DNA of 64,000 nucleotides, from assembly GCA_041397365.1 (NCBI GenBank), contig JAWKWT010000002.1, positions 248,001-312,000 on the forward strand. The letters run 5' to 3'. Under the pieces are notes generated by a model. The model saw only the letters and a program-made list of their open reading frames with translations. It had not been told where the DNA came from and ran no database searches. Positions within the stretch are counted from its first letter, which is position 1, and each line of letters starts with the position of its first letter. The position numbers were made by a program, and so were the translations under genes. The DNA is from P52-10 sp041397365 (GTDB taxonomy: Bacteria > Pseudomonadota > Alphaproteobacteria > Rhizobiales > Xanthobacteraceae). This document shows, one piece after another, positions 19,156-27,967 of this stretch.

Positions 19156-20261
19156 GTGCGGATCAGCAACGTCGCGACGTTCCACGTCTCGGTGCCTTAC
19201 ACCTACCATCGTCCGGCCGGCAGCACCGCCGAGGCGCGCTGGCCGACCATCGATTGCATGCTGCTGCGCATCGACACCGACGACGGGCGCGAAGGCTGGG
19301 GCGAGGCGTTCGGCTTCATGTCCTGCGCGGTCACCAAATGCGCGGTCGATACGTTGATCGCGCCGCTCTGCATTGGCCGCGATCCGCGCGACATCGGCGG
19401 CCTGATGGACGATCTGGCGCGCAAGATGCAGAATTACGGCCGCACCGGTGCGGTCGCCTACGGTCTCTCCGGCATCGACATCGCGCTCTGGGATCTCGCG
19501 GGCAAGATCGCCGGCCAGCCGATCCATCGGCTGCTGGGCGAACGCACGGTGGAGGACCTGCCCGCCTATGCGAGCCTGCTGCGCTACGGCCAGCCCGACC
19601 TGGTCGGAAAAGTTTCGCGCATGGCGATCGATCAGGGCTTTTCGCATATCAAGCTGCATGAGATCGACGTCGCCGGCGTCGCCGCGGCGCGCAAAGCCGT
19701 CGGGCCCAATGCCGACATCATGCTGGACATGAACTGCCCGTGGTCGTGCGACGAAGCGCTGAACATGGCGGAAGCATTCAGGCCCTACAATCTGTTCTGG
19801 ATGGAAGAGCCGATCTGGCCGCCCGACGATTTCAGCGCGATGGCCGCTTTTGCGGCGAAATCGCCGAGCCCGCTCGCCGCCGGCGAGAACGCCGGATCGC
19901 TGGAGGAATTCCAGCGGCTGATCGACATCGGCAAGGTGGCGTTCGTGCAGCCGAGCGTCACGAAGGTCGGCGGCATCACACAGATGATCCGCATCATCGA
20001 GCTGGCGCGAGAACGCGGCGTCACCGTCGCGCCGCACTCGCCCTATTTCGGCCCCGGCCTCGCGGCGACAGTTCACATCATCGCGGCGCTGCTGCTGGAA
20101 AGCCTGGTAGAGTGGTATTTCTGCGATCTCGCAGCGCGGCCCTTCGGCGGCGAGATCGATGCCCGTCAGAGCGGCCGCGTGATCGTCCCGCAATCGCCGG
20201 GGCTCGGAGTCGGCCGGACCTTGAAGCGATCAAGCGGTTTGAGGTCAAACGGCCCGGTTGA
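19156..20261 (+). CDS. Mandelate racemase / muconate lactonizing enzyme family protein; frameshift near 20214
   Basis: Enolase-superfamily enzyme that abstracts the alpha-proton of a carboxylate using Mg2+. GTG start with GGAGG about 8 bases upstream. Metal ligands are visible in MLDMNCPW (Asp), WMEEPIWP (Glu) and AAGENAGS (Glu), and a late histidine lies in VAPHSPYFGPG. The first acid/base motif reads IKLHE, a KxH rather than the KxK of mandelate racemase. Near 20214 a base is missing from GGCCGGACC; adding a C restores the ending GPDLEAIKRFEVKRPG with a stop at 20261. The substrate is unknown. Confidence 0.85.
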
Positions 20262-20273
20262 GCGCGGCTCGTC

Positions 20274-21366
20274 TCACGTCGCGAAGCGAAATGCAGCACG
20301 TCGCCATCGGCGACCACATAATCCTTGCCTTCCAGCCGCAGCCGCCGGCGTCACGCGCGCCGGCTTCGCCGCCGAACTTGACGTAGTCGTCAGGAAATCG
20401 TCTCGCTGCGGATAAACCGCGCTCGAAATCGGTGTGGATGACGCCCGCGGCCTGCGGCGCCTTGGTGCCGCGATCGATGGTCCACGCCCGCGCCTCCTTC
20501 GGGCCGATGGTGAAATAGGTGATGAGGTGCAGCAGCTCGTAGCCGGCGCGGATCAGCCGGTCGAGGCCCGCTTCCTCCAGCCCCAGCGTTTCGAGGAAAT
20601 CGGCGCGCTCGGCGCGCGACAGCGTGGCGATCTCCGACTCGATCTTGGCCGAAATCACCACCGACACCGCGCCTTCCGCCTTCGCCCGCTCCTCGACCTT
20701 CTTCGAGAACGCATTGCCCTCCTGGGCCGCGCCCTCCTCGACATTGCAGACATAGACCACGGGCTTGGAGGTCATCAGGCCGAGCATGCGGAAGTTGCGC
20801 TCTTCTTCCACCTTGCGCTCGGTCATCCGCGCCGGCTTGCCCTCGCGCAGCAGCGCCAGCGAGCGGTTGACGAGGTCGAGCAGCTCCTTCGCTTCCTTGT
20901 CGTTGCCGCGCGCCTTGCGGGTGAGATTGTCGACGCGCTTTTCCAGACTGTCGAGATCGGCGAGCATCAATTCGGTTTCGATCGTTTCGATATCGGCGAT
21001 CGGATCGACCTTCCCCTCGACATGGGTGATGTCGGAATCCTCGAAGCAGCGCACCACATGCGCGATCGCATCGACCTCGCGGATGTTGGCAAGAAACTGG
21101 TTGCCGAGCCCCTCGCCTTTCGACGCGCCGCGCACGAGGCCGGCGATATCGACGAAGGTCAGACGCGTCGGGATGATTTGCGCGGACTTGGCCAGTTCCG
21201 CCAGCTTCTCAAGCCGAGGATCGGGCACCGCGACCTCGCCGACATTCGGCTCGATCGTGCAGAACGGATAGTTCGCCGCCTGCGCCGCCGCCGTTTCCGT
21301 CAGCGCGTTGAAGAGCGTCGATTTGCCGACATTCGGCAAACCCACGATGCCGCATTTGAATCCCAT
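20274..21366 (-). CDS. ychF: Redox-regulated ATPase YchF (Obg-like); 3' end with several indels
   Basis: Universally conserved P-loop protein, OLA1/YchF. The N-terminus is intact: G1 GLPNVGKSTLFNA, the NYPFCTIEPNVG switch, DIAGLV and a TGS-type C-terminal domain beginning near TYFTIGPKEARAWT. From about 20415 down to 20290 the frame slips several times: FERGLSAARRFPDDYV should be FERGFIRSETIS plus DDYV, and the last 40 residues are in another frame. Corrected, the protein would end DGDVLHFRFAT at 20274, twelve bases from the convergent gene. As read, the frame runs to 20245. These breaks in a core gene suggest poor sequence quality here. Confidence 0.9.
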
Positions 21367-21399
21367 GATCCGCTTCCGATTGCTTGAGATAGCGCGTCG

Positions 21400-22008
21400 T
21401 TATTGTTTCGCGACGCCATCGTCCTTCGCACCAAAACCCTTGGCCTGCATCGCCAGATGCACGCGGTTTGCGAATGTCGAATCGCGTCCCGTCACCAGCA
21501 GGCCGGCGGCCTCCGCGACAGCCTCGCAAAGCGCCTCCACCCAGGGCCGGTCAGCCTTGGCGAAATCGCTCAGCACATGCTGATGCACCAGTTCCTTGAG
21601 GCCGGGATGACCGATCCCGAGCCGGACCCGGCGATAGTCGTTGCCGATATGCGCCGAGATCGAGCGCAGGCCGTTGTGGCCGGCGATGCCGCCGCCGATC
21701 TTCACGCGCATTTTCGTGGGCGGCAGTTCGAGTTCGTCGTGAAACACCGAGATGTCGCCCGGCGCGATCTTGAAGAAGTTCGCCGCCTCCTGAACGGAGT
21801 TGCCGGAGTCGTTCATGTAGGTCATGGGCTTCAGCAGGATGACGCGCTCGCGCTCAATCGTGCCCTCCGCCGTCTCGCCCTGAAAGCGACGGCGCCATGG
21901 CGCGAAGCCATGACGCCGTGCAATTTCGTCGACGGCCATGAACCCGATGTTGTGCCGGTTGCCGGCGTATTTCGCGCCGGGATTGCCGAGCCCAACGAAG
22001 AGGCGCAT
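21400..22008 (-). CDS. pth: Peptidyl-tRNA hydrolase
   Basis: Releases tRNA from peptidyl-tRNA dropped by ribosomes. The 202-residue protein begins MRLFVGLGNPGAKYAGNRHN with the catalytic histidine in RHNIGFM, followed by KPMTYMNDSG and the FHDELELP aspartate. It lies directly after rplY (21 bases), the common alphaproteobacterial order rplY-pth-ychF. Full length and intact. Confidence 0.95.
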   Translation of the reverse strand: MRLFVGLGNPGAKYAGNRHNIGFMAVDEIARRHGFAPWRRRFQGETAEGTIERERVILLKPMTYMNDSGNSVQEAANFFKIAPGDISVFHDELELPPTKMRVKIGGGIAGHNGLRSISAHIGNDYRRVRLGIGHPGLKELVHQHVLSDFAKADRPWVEALCEAVAEAAGLLVTGRDSTFANRVHLAMQAKGFGAKDDGVAKQ

Positions 22009-22029
22009 GACGCAGACCTCCGCGAAGAA

Positions 22030-22710
22030 TTACTTCTTCGCGCCTCCGGCCGGAGCCTTCGCCGCAGCCGCGGCGGGAGCCGCCGCAGCGCCAGCAGCCG
22101 GAGCCGCCGCAGCGCCTTCGCTCGCCGCCTTCTGCTCCTCGGCATAGCCGGACGGCGGAACGATCGTGACCAGCGTCGCTTCCGTGCGCGAGATCGGCGC
22201 CACGCCCTTCGGCAAAGCGATGTCCGACAGATGCAAGGAGTGATTGATCTCGAGCGCCGACACATCGACCTCGATGAACTGCGGAATGCTATCCGCCGAC
22301 GCCTCGAGCTCGATCGTGTGCGTCACGATGTTGATGGTGCCGCCGCGCTTCACGCCCGGCGAAACTTCGGCGCCCTTCACATGCAGCGGAACGCTGACGC
22401 GGATGGTCGCGCCTTCGCCGAGCCGCAGGAAATCGACATGCAGCGGGAAATCCTTGACCGGGTCGAGGTGGTAGTCGCGCGGAATGACGCGATGCTTCTT
22501 GCCGTCAAGCTCGATGTTGAAAATGGTGGTGAGGAAGTGGCCGGCGAAAATGCGCAGACGCAGTTCGCGGTCATCGACCGAGATCGGCAGGGGAGCCTGA
22601 TTGTCACCGTAAATCACGGCCGGAACACGGCCGGCGCGACGCTCTGCCCGGGCGGCCCCCTTGCCGCTCTTCGGACGCGCGGTCGCCTTCAATTCCTTGA
22701 TGGTCGCCAT
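22030..22710 (-). CDS. rplY: 50S ribosomal protein L25, general stress (Ctc) type
   Basis: 5S rRNA-binding ribosomal protein, long Ctc form (226 residues). The N-terminal L25 domain spans about residues 1-95 (MATIKELKATARPKSGKGAA; VIYGDNQAP) and is followed by the TL5-like beta domain. An alanine-rich tail of about 40 residues ends in KAPAGGAKK. The start at 22710 follows AAGGACTTCATGCA; a 12-nt stem hairpin lies just upstream in the leader. Confidence 0.94.
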   Translation of the reverse strand: MATIKELKATARPKSGKGAARAERRAGRVPAVIYGDNQAPLPISVDDRELRLRIFAGHFLTTIFNIELDGKKHRVIPRDYHLDPVKDFPLHVDFLRLGEGATIRVSVPLHVKGAEVSPGVKRGGTINIVTHTIELEASADSIPQFIEVDVSALEINHSLHLSDIALPKGVAPISRTEATLVTIVPPSGYAEEQKAASEGAAAAPAAGAAAAPAAAAAKAPAGGAKK

Positions 22711-22738
22711 TGCATGAAGTCCTTTTTCGAATGGAAAA

Positions 22739-22754
22739 GGCCGCCAAAGCGGCC
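22739..22754 (-). promoter_or_regulatory. Leader hairpin upstream of rplY
   Basis: Perfect GGCCGC / GCGGCC arms with a 4-base loop; in the minus-strand transcript it is followed by TTTTCC and lies about 29 bases before the rplY start. It has terminator or attenuator form and may control the rplY-pth transcript. Control by this hairpin is inference. Confidence 0.4.
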
Positions 22755-22907
22755 CGTTTGTCGTCCGTGGCAAGCCTCCAGGGGTGCGGGGGCCACGAAC
22801 GCTGCGGCTTATAGCGGCTCAGGTCCGGATTGACAAGGAAGGGCGCAAATCGCGCCGGGTGGCGGCTTCGACGAAAAACCGCTGTCCTGGCAACAGGTTA
22901 GCTAAAT

Positions 22908-23654
22908 TTACGATTCCAGATAGCGGCGCTCCAATTGAGCCCGGTCGCGCGCGCTGAGCCCCAGCCCGTCCGCGAAATAGGCGTCCATGCTGCCATAATC
23001 CGATTTCACCGTGTCCAGCGCGGCGCTCAGGAACGACGCATGCACCGACCCCATCACGTCGCGGACCTCCTGCGGTAGCTCGGAGCTGGCACCGGTTTCG
23101 GCGCGCCGGTAATAGCGGTTGGTGAGCATGAAATCCTCGGCGATCACGTCTTCGTCGACGCCGAGCGAACTCAGGATCAGCGCGGCCGCGTAGCCGGTGC
23201 GATCCTTCCCCGCCGTGCAGTGGAACACCAGCGGCGCGGTGTCGTCGAGCAGATGCGTGAACAGCGTTTTATAGACCGGCGTCGCGCGACGAACGAAACC
23301 GCGATACGCCTCGCACATCAGCTCGATGGTTTCCTCGGTCCCGACCTTCTGGCCGGTCGCCAGCCGCTCGTGCAGCAAAGCGAGCGTGGTCGGCTCGATC
23401 GGCAGCGAATGCACCGTGATCCCGTCATGTCGGCAGGCCGCGGCGGCGCGTTCGTTCTTGCCACGAAAATCGAAGGCGCTTTTCAGCCCGAGCTGGCGCA
23501 ATACCGCGATGTCGTCGTCGGTCAAATCGCCGAGATGATTTGAGCGGAAAAGATGCCCCCAGCGCGTCTGCCGGCCACCCTTGCCGATATAGCCGCCGAG
23601 ATCGCGAAAATTGCTGGCGCCGGAAAGATTAAGGTGTCGGGATGCGTCTGGCAT
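22908..23654 (-). CDS. Tyrosine-protein phosphatase (DSP/Y_phosphatase3 type)
   Basis: 248 residues. The P-loop is HCTAGKDRTG (CX5R with catalytic Cys and Arg), and the N-terminal family pattern NFRDLGGYIGKGGR is present. The segment RSNHLGDLTDDD is typical of the group that includes LipA/PtpB-like phosphatases acting on phosphotyrosine or phosphoinositides. Lies downstream of pgeF on the same strand (40 bases). Substrate unknown. Confidence 0.9.
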   Translation of the reverse strand: MPDASRHLNLSGASNFRDLGGYIGKGGRQTRWGHLFRSNHLGDLTDDDIAVLRQLGLKSAFDFRGKNERAAAACRHDGITVHSLPIEPTTLALLHERLATGQKVGTEETIELMCEAYRGFVRRATPVYKTLFTHLLDDTAPLVFHCTAGKDRTGYAAALILSSLGVDEDVIAEDFMLTNRYYRRAETGASSELPQEVRDVMGSVHASFLSAALDTVKSDYGSMDAYFADGLGLSARDRAQLERRYLES

Positions 23655-23694
23655 GATTCACCGTCTGGCTGATGTGTGCGATCCGTCGACGCTA

Positions 23695-24465
23695 TCATCC
23701 CTCAAGGACGATCGCATGAACATGGCGTCCGTAATCAGGCTCCTTGCGGTGGGTGGTCCGCCGATAGCTGTAGAAATTGTCCTCGTCCGCGTAAGTACAG
23801 AGATCGACATCGTCGACCATCGCCACGCCCGCTCTATCCAGCCGCTCGCGGATATAAGCAGGTAGATCGAACATCGCATGCCCATGGCGCGAGGCTGAAG
23901 CGAAGAAACGCGCATTGTCCGGGTCCGCCTCCTCAAAGCGCGCGACGAACTCCATGCCGACTTCGTAATTGCGTTGCCGCAGCATCGGCCCGATGCCGAC
24001 CACGATGTTCCCGCGCGACGCACCCACCTGCTCCATCGCCGCGATCGTCGATTCCAGCACGCCACCGAGCGCGCCCTTCCAGCCGGCATGGGCTGCGCCG
24101 ATCACCTGCGCGCTCGGATCGACCATCAGCACCGGCCCGCAATCCGCCGTCGTCACGCCGAGGGCGATGCCCGGCCGGTTCGTCACCATCGCGTCGGCCT
24201 TCGGCCGCTGCGCGATGTCCCAAGCCTGATCGACCACCACGACATCGGGCGAATGGATCTGGTGCAGCGTCAGCAGCCGTTCCGGCGCGACCGCCAGCGC
24301 GTTCGCCATCCGGCGTCGGTTTTCCTGCACATGGGCGGGGTCGTCCTGCGAGCCGAAACCGCCATTGAGGCCGGCATAGATGCCCGACGAAACGCCGCCG
24401 GCGCGCGTGAAGAAAGCATGGCGGATCCCCGGCACGCTCGATAGCAACAGGGATTCGAGCGTCAT
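23695..24465 (-). CDS. pgeF: Peptidoglycan editing factor PgeF / purine nucleoside phosphorylase-like (YfiH)
   Basis: 256-residue YfiH-family protein (formerly called laccase or polyphenol oxidase). The metal- and substrate-binding residues are visible in TTADCGPVLM (Cys) and GAAHAGWKGALGG (His). The C-terminus has the DLCTYADEDNFYSYRR segment. The family is reported to act in peptidoglycan editing and in nucleoside phosphorolysis. Its ATG overlaps the midA stop by 4 bases, and lgt-midA-pgeF is a common Rhizobiales gene order. Confidence 0.92.
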   Translation of the reverse strand: MTLESLLLSSVPGIRHAFFTRAGGVSSGIYAGLNGGFGSQDDPAHVQENRRRMANALAVAPERLLTLHQIHSPDVVVVDQAWDIAQRPKADAMVTNRPGIALGVTTADCGPVLMVDPSAQVIGAAHAGWKGALGGVLESTIAAMEQVGASRGNIVVGIGPMLRQRNYEVGMEFVARFEEADPDNARFFASASRHGHAMFDLPAYIRERLDRAGVAMVDDVDLCTYADEDNFYSYRRTTHRKEPDYGRHVHAIVLEG

Positions 24466-25601
24466 GATCCGCCTCCCGCCATGGTTTCCGCCTCAGGCTC
24501 GATATCGGTGAGTCCGGGAAGCGACGTGATGCCGGAATGCGATATGCCCAGGACCTTGAACAGCGCGCCCATTTCGCCGCGGCCCGTTCCCGTCAGCCGC
24601 CGCAGCGCGCCGGCGATGTCGGTCGCCATCTGCGAGGTGGCCTTGCCCATCAGCGTGGACGCGCGCGTCTCGATCCCGAGGCGCTTGAGAAACGTGCCCT
24701 GCTCCACCGGTCCGTGCGTCCGCGCATTCGCATCCTCCGCGCCGAGCGCCAGCGCCTGAAAGTCGACATGCGCGGTCAGATCGGCCTGGCCGGGATTGCG
24801 CAGCGGATCGGCGAAACTGTGGCGCGAAATCGCCTGGAACGTATCGCCGGCGTCGCTGCGGACATGGCCGTAATCGACAATCAGCGCCGCGCCGCGATGG
24901 TCCTGCACCCGCCGCGCCAGCCGCATGATCTCCTGCGTCGGCCGCCATTCGAAGATCGCGCCGACCGGAGCCATCCGCACCAGCGGCGGCAGCAGCACGT
25001 CGAAGCGATGCAGCGGCTCTGGCGCTGCCCCGAACACAAGCTGATCGTGCTCGTTCAGCATGATGACGCGCTCGTGCCAGCCATGCTGCTGGCGGATCGC
25101 CTGATGCACCGGCAGCGCGTCGAAATATTCGTTGGCGAGAATGATGGGCGGGCCGTCGGGCAGATCGGCGATGCTGTCGTGCCAGGTGACGCCGGAGCGG
25201 AAACCGTGCAGCGCCTCCTTCTGCTTGGCGATCAGCGCCGGATTGATCTCGACGAGATGGACCGAGACGGCCTGATAGAAACTCGGCAGCACGCGGATCG
25301 CGCGCAGCATGTCGGCCATCATGGTGCCGCGGCCGGGACCGAGTTCGATCAGCCGGACCGGGTTCGGCATGCCCATCGATTTCCAGACGGCCGCCGCCCA
25401 CAGTCCCAGCAACTCGCCGAACATCTGGCTGACTTCCGGCGCGGTCGTGAAATCGCCCTCGCGGCCGAGCGGGTCGCGCGTCATGTAGTAGCCGAATTGC
25501 GGGTGGCTGAGGCAAAGCTCCATATAGCGCGAGACCGGCATCGGGCCGGCGGAGCGGATCAGCCTTCGAATCTCCGCGCTGGCGGTCGAATAATCGCTCA
25601 C
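24462..25601 (-). CDS. SAM-dependent methyltransferase, MidA/NDUFAF7 family
   Basis: 379-residue relative of the mitochondrial complex I assembly methyltransferase NDUFAF7. The SAM motif I is IELGPGRGTMMADML near residues 89-103, and the ANEYFDALPVHQ segment characteristic of the family follows. GTG start. In mitochondria the enzyme methylates an arginine of a complex I subunit; the role in bacteria is inferred. Translationally coupled to pgeF. Confidence 0.88.
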   Translation of the reverse strand: MSDYSTASAEIRRLIRSAGPMPVSRYMELCLSHPQFGYYMTRDPLGREGDFTTAPEVSQMFGELLGLWAAAVWKSMGMPNPVRLIELGPGRGTMMADMLRAIRVLPSFYQAVSVHLVEINPALIAKQKEALHGFRSGVTWHDSIADLPDGPPIILANEYFDALPVHQAIRQQHGWHERVIMLNEHDQLVFGAAPEPLHRFDVLLPPLVRMAPVGAIFEWRPTQEIMRLARRVQDHRGAALIVDYGHVRSDAGDTFQAISRHSFADPLRNPGQADLTAHVDFQALALGAEDANARTHGPVEQGTFLKRLGIETRASTLMGKATSQMATDIAGALRRLTGTGRGEMGALFKVLGISHSGITSLPGLTDIEPEAETMAGGGS

Positions 25602-25644
25602 GGAAAAACCTTCGACAAAACCTCAGAGTCTGAGCCGTTCGGGT

Positions 25645-25725
25645 CGAATCACTTCAATCCCTGACATTCTTGTTTGAGCATGATCTGGTCCGAAAACCGG
25701 TCCCCCACTTTTCGGGATCATGCTC
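25645..25725. repeat. Dispersed palindromic repeat, copy A
   Basis: The palindromic core 25676-25725 begins GAGCATGATC and ends GATCATGCTC with a GC-rich internal hairpin. A left flank of about 30 bases (starting TCGAATCACTTCAA) is shared with the copy at 59331-59413. The right arm contains the lgt stop codon. Other copies lie at 42654-42706 (inverted) and, degenerate, 31402-31438. Confidence 0.8.
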
Positions 25726-26557
25726 TATGCGGGCCGCGCGCGGAATCGCGAACGGGCCGCGTCAACGCCCATAGCACAAACCCGATGCCGGCGGCGATCA
25801 GCGGCACCGACAGCAGCATCCCCATGGTCAGCCCGCCCCACAGGAAGCCGAGCTGCGGGTCCGGCTCGCGGAAGAACTCGCTGAAGATGCGGGCCAGCCC
25901 GTAGAGGATGGCGAACCATCCGATGATGAGCCCCGGCCGGCGCAGCGCGCCGCGGCGGATCATCAGTCCCAGAATCACGAACAGAACCAGCCCTTCCAGC
26001 ACCGCCTCATAGAGCTGGCTCGGATGGCGCGGCAGTGGCCCGCCGGTCGGAAACACCACGGCCCAGGCGACGTCCGTGGTGCGGCCCCAGAGTTCGCCAT
26101 TGATGAAATTGGCGATCCGCCCGAGAAACAGCCCGATCGTGCCGACGGCGCAAGTGATGTCGCCGAGCGAGAGCACCGGCACCTTGTTGCGCCAGCCGAA
26201 CAGCAGCACGGCGGCGACGCAGCCGAGAAACCCGCCATGGAACGACATGCCGCCGTTCCAGAGCTGAAATATTTCGAGCGGATGCTGGAGGAAATAAGGA
26301 AGGTTGTAGAACAGCACGTAGCCGGTGCGGCCGCCGAGAATGATGCCGAGCGTCACCCAGAGGACGTAATCGTCGAACTGGACGGCGGTGATCGGCGCAG
26401 GCCCGCCCCACAGCCGCTCGTTGCGCAGCAGCGCGCGCGCATAGACCCAGCCGAGCGCGATGCCGGCGATATAGGCCAGCGCATACCAGCGGATGGCGAA
26501 CGGGCCGATCGCGAAAATGACAGGATCGAAATGGGGAAACTGAAGGGCGAGGAACAT
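25718..26557 (-). CDS. lgt: Prolipoprotein diacylglyceryl transferase
   Basis: Transfers diacylglycerol to the lipobox cysteine of prelipoproteins in the inner membrane. The 279-residue protein has seven hydrophobic segments, the HGGFLGC motif and the Lgt signature GRIANFINGELWGR. The stop codon lies inside a palindromic repeat. It is needed for lipoproteins such as Pal and the 27968 protein in this window. Confidence 0.95.
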   Translation of the reverse strand: MFLALQFPHFDPVIFAIGPFAIRWYALAYIAGIALGWVYARALLRNERLWGGPAPITAVQFDDYVLWVTLGIILGGRTGYVLFYNLPYFLQHPLEIFQLWNGGMSFHGGFLGCVAAVLLFGWRNKVPVLSLGDITCAVGTIGLFLGRIANFINGELWGRTTDVAWAVVFPTGGPLPRHPSQLYEAVLEGLVLFVILGLMIRRGALRRPGLIIGWFAILYGLARIFSEFFREPDPQLGFLWGGLTMGMLLSVPLIAAGIGFVLWALTRPVRDSARGPHRA

Positions 26558-26688
26558 TCCGACTCAGATGGCTTGAGCTTGGGAGTTGACCTTACGCCAT
26601 CCGCCGCCGCCGCGTCCCGCCCCTTCGCAAATCGTCAGGCCGTCAGCCGGTCACGCGCATGTCACGATCGGGCGATCGGTCTCTCGCC

Positions 26689-27426
26689 CTACCCCAGCTT
26701 CCGCCGGTACAGCGACAGCAGGCGCTCCCAATGTTTCTCGGCCGCCGCCTTGTCGTAGATCGTGCGCTGCGGGAAGGCGAAACCGTGATGCACGCCCGGA
26801 TAGACTTCCAGTTCGGCGTTGATGTTCTTGTCGCGGATGGTCGCCTGCAACTCGGCGATCATTTCCTGCGGCACGTAGGAATCGTGCTCGGCGCAGCCGA
26901 TGTAGATTTCACCGCTCACCTTTTGCGCGGAGAGGTGCGGCGAATGCGGCTCGTCCGTAATCAGGCGGGTGCCGTAGATCGACGCGGCGGCGACGATCCG
27001 GTCCGGCCAGCGCGCGGCGGCGTTGATGGCATATTGCCCGCTCATGCAATAGCCGACCGCGCCCATCGGCCCCTTGCTGGCCGCGCTCTGCCCGTCGATG
27101 AATTTCAGCAGCGCTTCGGTATCGTCCATCACCAGTGGGATGGTCAGATTGTTCATGTGCTGAAACATCTTCTTGCGTTCCGGCGCGTCCGGATCCGCCG
27201 GCAGCGTCCCGAGCTCCATCACGCCGTCGCGGTAGTACATGTTCGGCAGCACCACATAATATCCGGATGTCGCCAGCCGCCGCGCCATGTCGCGCAACTC
27301 CTCGCGGATCGCAGGCGCGTCCATGTAGAACAGGATTACCGGGAACGGTCCGCCGCGATCCGGATGCACGATGAAGGTGGTGGTCTTGCCGTCTTTCGTC
27401 GGAATATCGACGGTCTGCTCGATCAT
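26689..27426 (-). CDS. Dienelactone hydrolase family protein
   Basis: 245-residue alpha/beta hydrolase. The catalytic triad is visible: Cys in GYCMSGQYA, Asp in AEHDSYVP and His in PGVHHGFAF. Start at MIEQTVDIP (27426), preceded by AGGAGAACAG. The Cys nucleophile is typical of carboxymethylenebutenolidase-type enzymes. No catabolic genes are adjacent, so the natural substrate is open. Confidence 0.88.
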   Translation of the reverse strand: MIEQTVDIPTKDGKTTTFIVHPDRGGPFPVILFYMDAPAIREELRDMARRLATSGYYVVLPNMYYRDGVMELGTLPADPDAPERKKMFQHMNNLTIPLVMDDTEALLKFIDGQSAASKGPMGAVGYCMSGQYAINAAARWPDRIVAAASIYGTRLITDEPHSPHLSAQKVSGEIYIGCAEHDSYVPQEMIAELQATIRDKNINAELEVYPGVHHGFAFPQRTIYDKAAAEKHWERLLSLYRRKLG

Positions 27427-27572
27427 CGGTCTGTTCTCCTGCCCTTTGACCCAAGGTCGCAAGGATTTTCCGGCAAGACAAGCGCGGGCGCCGCCACCTG
27501 CACTTGAATAAGGCGTGGCGGATCGCCATTGTCCGGGGAACATTCTTTTCCACGGCAGGAGAGCGGTCCCCG

Positions 27573-27842
27573 ATGACCCAGACCAGCAACCGGTTTCTCG
27601 ACGAGATCGCCCGACTTGTGAACGACGCCACCGGCGCGGCGCAGGGCGTGAAACGCGAGATCGACACGGTCATCAAGCATCAGGCCGAGAAATTCCTGAA
27701 CGACATGGACCTCGTCAAGCGCGAGGAATTCGAGGCGGTCAAGGAGATGGCGCGGCTGGCGCGCGAGGAAAACGAGGCCTTGAAGGCGCGGATCGACGCG
27801 CTGGAGGCCCGTATGAACGCATCGGCTCCCGGCCCGGCCTGA
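27573..27842 (+). CDS. ubiK: Ubiquinone biosynthesis accessory factor UbiK (BMFP family)
   Basis: 89 residues. N-terminal amphipathic helix (NRFLDEIARLVNDATGAAQG), then KREFEAV-type sequence (VKREEFEAVKEMARLAREEN) leading into a C-terminal coiled coil. This is the YqiC/BMFP family, which in E. coli assists the Ubi complex in aerobic ubiquinone synthesis. AGGAGAG precedes the ATG. Divergent from the dienelactone hydrolase gene. Confidence 0.88.
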   Translation: MTQTSNRFLDEIARLVNDATGAAQGVKREIDTVIKHQAEKFLNDMDLVKREEFEAVKEMARLAREENEALKARIDALEARMNASAPGPA

Positions 27843-27898
27843 TTGGCCCCTTTGTCTCGATCCACACGCCCGCCGCGGCCAAGGTTCGGCCCTAGACC

Positions 27899-27912
27899 TT
27901 AACGGCCGTTAA
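27899..27912. promoter_or_regulatory. 14-bp perfect palindrome upstream of the lipoprotein gene
   Basis: TTAACGGCCGTTAA, fully self-complementary, 55 bases before the 27968 start. It resembles two CtrA half-sites (TTAA) but with a 6-base rather than 7-base spacer. Candidate operator only. Confidence 0.35.
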
Positions 27913-27967
27913 CGCTATCGATGGTCGCTGCACCCGGCGCAAACATGCCGCCGGGCGACGGGGATCG

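Noticed and set aside
25642..25670. GGTCGAATC resembling a tRNA T-arm
   Set aside because: No acceptor or anticodon stems around it; the sequence is part of the dispersed repeat and recurs at 59331.
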